The notes below the pieces were generated by a model, which saw only the letters and a program-made list of their open reading frames with translations, had not been told where the DNA came from and did no database searches. This document shows, piece by piece, positions 4,394-9,313 of a stretch of DNA of 9,313 bases. Positions within the stretch are counted from its first letter, which is position 1, and each line of letters starts with the position of its first letter. The position numbers and the translations under genes are program-made. This DNA is from Pirellulales bacterium (lineage in GTDB: Bacteria > Planctomycetota > Planctomycetia > Pirellulales > Thermoguttaceae): the NCBI GenBank assembly GCA_030617125.1, contig JAUWWA010000041.1:1-9313 (forward strand), given 5' to 3'.

Positions 4394-6715
4394 TTACTTT
4401 CCGCTGTGTCCTGCTTTCTTCGCCAACCATGGGGTGAGCATGCGTTTTGCCCGAGTCAGCACGTTGCCGGTGGGCACGTACTCTTCCACCGAGGCCATCA
4501 GGTAGGAGCGGAAGCTGACCAGTACGTCCTTGGCGCGATCGGCCGTCTCGGCACGGCGCCGGTCGCGGCTCCTGGTCGCGTTGATACTCAGATGGATCTT
4601 GGTCCGCAAAAGGTCGTCGCCAACCGGGGCGCTGGCATTCCTCTGGAATCGCTCCTCCTCGAACCGCAGGTCGATGCGGAAGCTCACCAGGCGGTCGGTC
4701 AGGCGTCGCAGGCGGCTGGGGTGTTGGTCGGCGATGTGTAGCCGGACGTGGTTGCCGCTGATCTTGACGATGTTCGCCTGGTGGTCGGCCACGAACCCGC
4801 GAAGCTTCTCGACGGCCATTTTGATCGGGACGGGCGTAGTCAGGACCTGCTCGATGAGCGCGTCGACCCGACCCGGTTTCCGAGACCGGAAGCGCGTCTC
4901 CGATTCGGTCGCCTCCTCGCGCGAACCGGTCCCCAGTTGCACGACGCAATTACGTCCCTTCGCCGTGGCGGTCAGCAGTGCCCGGTCCGCGCGGCGGAGC
5001 ATGGTTTCAGGTGTATCGCCGGGTTGGATCTCGGTCACGCCGAAGCTGATCGTGGCCGTGCGGCCGTCCATGCGGGGCTGCGGTATTTGGCTCAGTGCCC
5101 TGCGGATTTCGTCGGCGCGTCGGGCGGCCGCCGCGTTGTCGCAATCGGCGCACAGCAGGACGAACTCCTCGCCGCCGTAGCGGGCGACCAGGTCGCCAGG
5201 CCGGCACGAACCTTTCAGCAACGCAGCCACGCCCGTGAGCACGTCGTCGCCCGCCTGGTGGCCCCACGTGTCGTTGACCTGTTTGAACCGGTCCAGGTCG
5301 CCGATAATCAAACTGCAAGGGATGTGCTTCTGCTGATGGGCGGCGACGAACATTTTGTGAACCCGGTCGAACTCCGCCCGGTTCGCCACTTGCGTCAAGG
5401 GGTCGCGCGTGGCCTTCTCGTGCAGGCTTTGACACCGCTGTTCCAGCGAGGTTTCCGACGAGGCGTCGTGAAATAGCAGGATGGCGCCCCGTGTCTCGCC
5501 GTTTTCGGCGATCACCGGGATGGTGTGTGCGTCGACGGCCACGGGCCGTTCGTTCCGCCCCCAGATCGTCAGCCGCCGCAACGACTGGACCCCCGAGCGG
5601 ATGACGCTGTGAACCGGGCAGTCGGCCTCGTCGACGGGGTCGCCTTTTTCGTCGGCGATGCTCAGGAGCTTGGGGTGCCACTGGCGCTGATAGACGCTGC
5701 TGCTGGTGATCCCCGTCAGTCGCTCGGCGCCACGGTTCCACAACGTCATCTGCCCGGCCGCGTCGATGAACACGACCGCGTCGTACATGTTCTCCAGGAG
5801 CTTCGCCTGGAACAGGGAGTCGACGGTCTGCGAATCCGTTGTCGACGGAACGCAGTTGAGTTGCCAGTAGGAATTGACCAATTCGGCATCAAGCGAGCGG
5901 AACCAGCGTCCGGCCGCTTCCTGGTGCAATTGCGATTGATCGCTCGCCAGCAACTCGGCGAACCGCTTCACCAACTCAGGGTCGAACTGCATGCCGGCAC
6001 AGTCGAACAACTCCGTCATCGCCCGCTCGTGCGACATGGCCGGACGGTAAACGTGGTCGGTCGTCATCGCGTCGAACGCCTCGGCAATGGTGATCATCCT
6101 GGCGCCCAGCGGCAACTGCTCGCCTTGCAGCCGGAACCCCGGCCGCGCGCCGTTGTACCAGGCCGATACATGTTCGACGATCTCGAGAATCTCTTGCGAG
6201 GAGCAACTGTGACGAAGGATGTCGAGACTCTTGCGGCGCGAACGGGCAACGAGGTCGGCTTCGTTGCTGTCGAGTTGACCCGGTTTGAGAAGCACCGCGT
6301 CGGGAACGCCGATAACCCCGATGTCGTGCAGCAACGCGGCCACTTCGATGGCGTCGCGTTTGTCGTGCTCTAGCCCCAAGCGCAATGCCCAAGCCGAGCA
6401 AGTCAGCGCTACCCGCAGCGCGTGACCCGCGGTGGCTGCATGCTTGCACTGCAACGCGGCAAACAGGCTGCTGGCGATCCCCAACCGGACCTCAACCAAC
6501 TGGTTGTCGGTCGCTTCGCTGATGACCGGCGGCAAGACGGCGTGGGACGATGAGTCTCGCTCCAACTCGTGCAACAGCGAGCCGAGTTGCGACATCCAGT
6601 GCTCGGCCGGCAACGTTCGCTGGCCGACGGGCGCCAGCGGCGCCAGCGGCGCCAACGGTGACTGCGCGCCCGCGTCCGATGGACCGGGTGTGGTTGGAGC
6701 GGGTGTCTGGTTCAT
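4394..6715 (-). CDS. GGDEF diguanylate cyclase with degenerate HD-GYP-like and PAS domains
   Basis: A 773-residue soluble signalling protein predicted to make cyclic di-GMP from two GTP. Order: a Pro/Ala-rich N-terminus (1-35, with three APL units); an HD-GYP-like domain (about 75-260); a PAS sensor domain (about 300-420, LLENMYDAVVFIDAAGQMTLWNRGAERLTG); a GGDEF domain (about 430-595); and a C-terminal domain (about 608-773) I do not recognise. The cyclase part looks active: DPLTQVANR, D473 and D475 in GDLDRFK, NDTWGHQAGD, GGEEF at 514-518, and an RxxD inhibitory site (R505-D508) exactly five residues ahead. The HD-GYP part keeps H130-D131, KPG and ARMITIAEAFDAM. It has lost the Lys of HDIGKIG (Val134), the HPxxG His, the HHE pair (E181-H182) and the GYP motif, so phosphodiesterase activity is doubtful. 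No membrane segment. The gene stands alone, divergent from the hydrolase gene. ATG start at 6715, with only a weak ribosome binding site. Confidence 0.94.
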   Translation of the reverse strand: MNQTPAPTTPGPSDAGAQSPLAPLAPLAPVGQRTLPAEHWMSQLGSLLHELERDSSSHAVLPPVISEATDNQLVEVRLGIASSLFAALQCKHAATAGHALRVALTCSAWALRLGLEHDKRDAIEVAALLHDIGVIGVPDAVLLKPGQLDSNEADLVARSRRKSLDILRHSCSSQEILEIVEHVSAWYNGARPGFRLQGEQLPLGARMITIAEAFDAMTTDHVYRPAMSHERAMTELFDCAGMQFDPELVKRFAELLASDQSQLHQEAAGRWFRSLDAELVNSYWQLNCVPSTTDSQTVDSLFQAKLLENMYDAVVFIDAAGQMTLWNRGAERLTGITSSSVYQRQWHPKLLSIADEKGDPVDEADCPVHSVIRSGVQSLRRLTIWGRNERPVAVDAHTIPVIAENGETRGAILLFHDASSETSLEQRCQSLHEKATRDPLTQVANRAEFDRVHKMFVAAHQQKHIPCSLIIGDLDRFKQVNDTWGHQAGDDVLTGVAALLKGSCRPGDLVARYGGEEFVLLCADCDNAAAARRADEIRRALSQIPQPRMDGRTATISFGVTEIQPGDTPETMLRRADRALLTATAKGRNCVVQLGTGSREEATESETRFRSRKPGRVDALIEQVLTTPVPIKMAVEKLRGFVADHQANIVKISGNHVRLHIADQHPSRLRRLTDRLVSFRIDLRFEEERFQRNASAPVGDDLLRTKIHLSINATRSRDRRRAETADRAKDVLVSFRSYLMASVEEYVPTGNVLTRAKRMLTPWLAKKAGHSGK
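6630..6656 (-). repeat. 9-bp tandem repeat in the cyclase N-terminus
   Basis: Three tandem 9-base units (GGCGCCAGC twice, then GGCGCCAAC, + strand) encode APL repeats in the N-terminal linker. Each unit is in frame, so copy-number slippage would only lengthen or shorten the linker. Confidence 0.7.
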
Positions 6716-6751
6716 AGGTGCCGATTCCAGGTAAATAACTCTGTCACTAAA

Positions 6752-6780
6752 AACCTAGTTCATGGATGGACTTGGGTCAA
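6752..6780 (-). promoter_or_regulatory. Candidate promoter of the cyclase gene
   Basis: On the minus strand TTGACC (6780-6775) and TAGGTT (6757-6752) are 17 bases apart, giving a predicted start near 6745 and a 30-base leader. The -35 is good and the -10 moderate (4 of 6). Confidence 0.4.
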
Positions 6781-6819
6781 AATGTCGACGTCTTCCGCAC
6801 AATCCGAACGACCCGAACC

Positions 6820-6848
6820 TTGTCCGACGGCCGATCATCGGCTATGGT
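6820..6848 (+). promoter_or_regulatory. Candidate promoter of the FAH-family gene
   Basis: TTGTCC (6820-6825) and TATGGT (6843-6848) are 17 bases apart, each matching 4 of 6 consensus positions. Transcription would begin near 6855, 20 bases before the ATG at 6875 and just ahead of the GGGAG ribosome binding site. Confidence 0.42.
6830..6842. promoter_or_regulatory. Operator-like dyad in the FAH promoter spacer
   Basis: GCCGAT-C-ATCGGC is a perfect 13-base dyad that fills the 3' part of the spacer between the predicted -35 and -10 elements. A dimeric repressor or a MerR-type activator could bind here. No regulator gene is adjacent, so the partner is unknown. Confidence 0.35.
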
Positions 6849-6874
6849 GGCCGCTGCAACACCGGGAGATTCCC

Positions 6875-7741
6875 ATGAGACTGATCGCCTACCAAAGCGA
6901 AGATGGAGTGCGTGCCGCGGGCATACGCGACGACGGAAGCCGTGTCGACCTGAACCGCGCCGATTCGGCCGTGCCGTCCTGTGTCAAGGCCATCTTGGCC
7001 GGAGGACCGGAGGTGCTGCGTCGAGCCGAGGCCGCCTTGGCCGCCGCAGAGCCGCTCGCGCCGGAGCAAGTCGAGCTGCTCGCCCCGGCGCCCCACCCCG
7101 AGAAGATCATTTGCGTCGGGTTGAACTACGCCGATCATGCCAAGGAAATCGGCGCGGACCGGCCCGCCGAGCCCGTGCTCTTCAACAAATTTCCGACTGC
7201 CTTGAGCCACGACCGGCAGCCCGTCATCCTCCCGAGGCTCAGCCGCCAGGTCGATTACGAAGGTGAGTTGGTCGCCGTGATCGGCGTCGGCGGCCGAGAC
7301 ATCCCCGCCGAGCGGGCCAAGCAGCACGTCGCCGCCTATTGCTGCGGCGTCGACGTCTCCGCCCGCGACTGGCAACTCCGCAAACCGGGCGGCCAGTGGC
7401 TGCTGGGTAAATCGTTCGACACCTTCGCGCCGATCGGCCCGCACCTGGTCACCGCCGACGAAATCCCCGACCCCGGCAACTTGAAAATCCAACTGCGGCT
7501 CAACGGCCAGGTGATGCAAGAATCCAGCACGGCCGAGTTGATCTTCTCGATCGAGGAGTTGGTGGCCTACGTCTCCGGCGTGTGCACGCTATCGCCGGGC
7601 GAGTTGATCTTCACCGGCACGCCGCCGGGCGTCGGCATGGCCCGAAAACCGCCCGTCTGGCTCCAGGCAGGCGATATCGTCGATGTCGAGATCGAAAAGC
7701 TCGGCGTGCTGCGCAATCCGGTCGTGGCGGAAGAACCGTAG
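6875..7741 (+). CDS. Fumarylacetoacetate hydrolase-family enzyme
   Basis: A 288-residue cytoplasmic enzyme of the FAH superfamily, which cleaves C-C bonds in, hydrates or decarboxylates 2-oxo acids using Mg2+ or Mn2+. Residues 1-70 form the small N-terminal domain (MRLIAYQSEDGVRAAGI). The catalytic domain begins at about 76 with EKIICVGLNYADHAKEIG. Metal ligands are E129 and E131 in DYEGEL and D160 in CGVDVSARD. The H88/E91 pair in NYADHAKE matches the catalytic His-Glu dyad; K179 in LLGKSFDTFAPIGP and TGTPPGVG are also in place. Length and spacing match acylpyruvate hydrolase, 2,4-diketo-3-deoxy-L-fuconate hydrolase and ureidoglycolate lyase-type members; the substrate cannot be decided from sequence. 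The ATG at 6875 is chosen because GGGAG lies 6 bases upstream and the protein starts at the family position; the frame is open further upstream (TTG-free ATG at 6782) but that would include the predicted promoter. It ends 10 bases from the convergent phosphodiesterase-like gene. Confidence 0.93.
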   Translation: MRLIAYQSEDGVRAAGIRDDGSRVDLNRADSAVPSCVKAILAGGPEVLRRAEAALAAAEPLAPEQVELLAPAPHPEKIICVGLNYADHAKEIGADRPAEPVLFNKFPTALSHDRQPVILPRLSRQVDYEGELVAVIGVGGRDIPAERAKQHVAAYCCGVDVSARDWQLRKPGGQWLLGKSFDTFAPIGPHLVTADEIPDPGNLKIQLRLNGQVMQESSTAELIFSIEELVAYVSGVCTLSPGELIFTGTPPGVGMARKPPVWLQAGDIVDVEIEKLGVLRNPVVAEEP

Positions 7742-7751
7742 GCTGCGAATT

Positions 7752-9140
7752 TCACGGGCGGACCCCGGCCACCCCAACCGCCCTCAACATGCCGAGCACC
7801 ATCGGCGCCACGTCGGCCAGGTCGGCGCGGTGGAATTGCCCCGTCCCGACGCCCGGGGCGTGGATGACCAACAGGCCTTCGCCCGAACGCACCGCGGCCA
7901 GCGACGCATCGCGACGTATCAGCTTCCTGTTGCGGTCGAGCCGATGCCGAACCTGAAAGCCCAAGGCTGGAATCCCGATTACCTCCGGCAGGCGCCGCTC
8001 GAAGGGATCGCAACCGAAACGCTCCTCGGCCAAATAAGCGTCCGCAAACAGCGGCTCGTCCGTCGCCGGGTGCCGGGCGTCGCGAAGCGCCTCGACCACG
8101 TCGGCCGCCGCCTGCCGGCGCTGGGTCGCCGTGGTGAGAACCCGATTGCCGAACCGCTTCGGCGTGTTCAGATACACCAGCGCCGCCGACTGCCCGTGCA
8201 ACGATACCGCCCGCGTCCGCCGCCAGTCCACCGGCAAGAGCGAAAACGGCGAGATACTGGTTTCCCGGTCTGCCGGCTGCACCTTCGCCCTCCGGAACGC
8301 GCCAAGAGAGCGCCATGTTCCCTTTTTCCGAAAGCGGGAAAGGCGGTAACCGATCCGCGCGACGCCCGTCGACGTGTGCAGCAAGTTGCGGCGGCACAAC
8401 AGCTCCGTCGCGGTGATCTTCTCGCGGAATGGGCCGAAGCCGAACGGGCTGACGAGCACCACGGCCGCGCCGCGCCGCGAGGCCAACTCCAGCAGTCCGC
8501 CCAGGCAGTCGTCGAGCGTCTGGAACGCCTCTCGGGTCTTGGCGACCCACTGCCGGTTTCCGCCGGTCGCCTCGCCGACCCCCAGCAGGTTCCACAGGCG
8601 GCGCAACAGCGAGTCGAACACGGCAAATCGCACCTCAAGCAGACGCCAATCGCTCGTCCGGTCGATCTCTTCGGCCGTGCCGGCGGCGTGTCGCAGCGCG
8701 GCCTTCGTCCGGGCAATCCCGTCGGCAAGCTGCTCGAAGTCGGCGGGCTTCTCCCGCCAGATCGGCGCCGCCGGCGGCGTGTCGATCATGCGCCTTGCGG
8801 GCGATTGCGTATCGGCCGCGGTGACCGACTCGGCCAGGGTGGGGCAGGGGAGGCGGCGGCCGTGCGACGGCACGATTCGCCGTCGGTGATGGTCGAAGTA
8901 ATAGTCGTCGAGGATGCCGTGCACGCCCGGGCCGACGCCCGTTTCGAGCGTCGCCCACAACGCCGAGGCATTATAGGGGGCGTCGCACCGGAGCCGGACC
9001 AGCGCGGAAGAATCGATCAGCCGCCCAAGGTTGCGCATCGGCAGCGACGCGGCCATGGGAACCAACACATCATACGACGTCCCGCCCAACTCGACGAGAA
9101 GCACGCGATCCGTCGCCGCAATGGAAGGGAGTTGATCCAT
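7752..9140 (-). CDS. Type I phosphodiesterase/alkaline phosphatase-superfamily protein, probable pseudoenzyme
   Basis: A 462-residue protein from ATG 9140 (a TTG at 9167 would add nine residues; neither start has a strong ribosome binding site). The overall pattern matches type I phosphodiesterase/nucleotide pyrophosphatases: the opening strand RVLLVELGGTSYD, the WATLETGVGPGVHGILDDYYFD segment (residues 62-83), a long helix with VRFAVFDSLLRRLW, VVLVSPFGFGPF, ALVYLNTPKRFGN, and the terminal ADLADVAPMVLGMLRAVG. Set against the family by eye, most active-site residues are replaced. The first Asp of GLDG is Gly19. D176 is kept, but the His four residues on is Arg180. The Asp-His of SDHGFG is Pro232-Phe233. 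The late His before the GLL strand is Arg418. The Thr nucleophile has no clear counterpart. It probably binds or scaffolds rather than hydrolyses. No signal peptide is evident. It follows an unrecognised gene after 84 bases on the same strand and converges on the FAH-family gene. Confidence 0.82.
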   Translation of the reverse strand: MDQLPSIAATDRVLLVELGGTSYDVLVPMAASLPMRNLGRLIDSSALVRLRCDAPYNASALWATLETGVGPGVHGILDDYYFDHHRRRIVPSHGRRLPCPTLAESVTAADTQSPARRMIDTPPAAPIWREKPADFEQLADGIARTKAALRHAAGTAEEIDRTSDWRLLEVRFAVFDSLLRRLWNLLGVGEATGGNRQWVAKTREAFQTLDDCLGGLLELASRRGAAVVLVSPFGFGPFREKITATELLCRRNLLHTSTGVARIGYRLSRFRKKGTWRSLGAFRRAKVQPADRETSISPFSLLPVDWRRTRAVSLHGQSAALVYLNTPKRFGNRVLTTATQRRQAAADVVEALRDARHPATDEPLFADAYLAEERFGCDPFERRLPEVIGIPALGFQVRHRLDRNRKLIRRDASLAAVRSGEGLLVIHAPGVGTGQFHRADLADVAPMVLGMLRAVGVAGVRP

Positions 9141-9224
9141 GGTTCCGCACCACTGCAAACCTGACAATCCCCCGTCGTGCGGCAGGCCCTTGCCCTTGCC
9201 ACTGCCGCAGTCGCCTCGACCGGC

Positions 9225-9313
9225 TCACACCGGCAGGTTGCACGCCTGCAACAGCGCGCGCTGCACCGCCAGGTCGTGCTGATGGGAGAAGTCGTGTTCT
9301 TTTTCACCGCGGA
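9225..9313 (-). CDS. C-terminal end of an unrecognised protein (partial)
   Basis: The minus-strand frame entering from the right edge encodes 28 residues up to a TGA at 9227-9225: RGEKEHDFSHQHDLAVQR followed by ALLQACNLPV. Codons are strongly GC-ending (GCG, CTG, GAC, CAG), like the neighbouring genes, and the segment has an acidic/histidine-rich stretch leading into a predicted helix. I do not recognise the family. It lies 84 bases upstream of the phosphodiesterase-like gene on the same strand with no terminator visible between them, so the two are probably co-transcribed. Confidence 0.6.
   Translation of the reverse strand, partial: RGEKEHDFSHQHDLAVQRALLQACNLPV

Noticed and set aside
3573..4505. 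Open + strand frame (310 codons) across the lipoprotein start and intergenic region
   Set aside because: Composition is Arg/Ser-rich without domains, and it crosses a strong minus-strand promoter, the lipoprotein start and the end of the cyclase gene.
5525..6373. Open + strand frame (282 codons) opposite the cyclase gene
   Set aside because: Arg/Val/His-rich antisense shadow; the minus-strand frame has unmistakable PAS and HD-domain sequence over the same bases.
6782..6874. Upstream ATG at 6782 as the start of the FAH-family gene
   Set aside because: The extra 31 residues (MSTSSAQSERPEP...) are unlike the family, lack a ribosome binding site and cover the predicted promoter and dyad; ATG 6875 has GGGAG at 6-base spacing.
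7567..8595. Minus-strand frame of 342 codons overlapping two genes
   Set aside because: Gly/Arg/Ala-rich frame-shifted shadow of the phosphodiesterase-like gene that also runs antisense into the FAH-family gene.
7683..9164. Long open + strand frame (493 codons) opposite the phosphodiesterase-like gene
   Set aside because: The translation is Arg/Pro/Gln-rich with no family resemblance. It is the usual antisense shadow of a high-GC gene, and the minus strand has clear phosphodiesterase-superfamily motifs.

Overview
The window looks like chromosomal DNA from a high-GC planctomycete, probably of the Pirellulales type. The signs are the palindromic CTGCTGG/CCAGCAG intergenic repeats, a long fused ABC-2 permease with its characteristic LIGPVF..RE start, a Pro/Tyr-rich lipoprotein, and loosely packed genes on alternating strands. 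The taxonomic call is inference from sequence style; there is no rRNA or marker gene here.

Layout, left to right. 1-373: no convincing gene, but an inverted pair of REP-like palindromes. 374-2170 (-): a two-module ABC-2 membrane permease without an ATPase beside it. 2234-2638 (+): a PIN-domain ribonuclease gene whose 5' end touches the permease promoter and which has no visible antitoxin or normal start. 2665-4131 (-): a lipoprotein made almost entirely of tyrosine-spaced 7- and 8-residue repeats, behind a near-consensus sigma-70-type promoter. 4394-6715 (-): a four-part signalling protein with a degenerate HD-GYP-like domain, PAS, intact GGDEF with I-site, and an unrecognised C-terminal domain. 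6875-7741 (+): a fumarylacetoacetate hydrolase-family enzyme, divergent from the signalling gene, with a dyad between its predicted -35 and -10. 7752-9140 (-): a protein with the fold signature of type I phosphodiesterases/alkaline phosphatases that appears to have lost most metal ligands. 9225-9313 (-): the last 28 codons of an unrecognised gene, probably co-transcribed with the previous one.

No pathway links all these genes. The only functional groupings the sequence supports are the divergent control region at 6716-6874 and the likely two-gene minus-strand unit at the right edge. The more unusual content is in the proteins: the periodic lipoprotein, the metal-site-depleted phosphodiesterase homologue, and the cyclase with a decayed HD-GYP domain and an extra C-terminal domain. 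No CRISPR array, tRNA, rRNA or complete insertion sequence was seen. All family assignments were made by eye from motifs.
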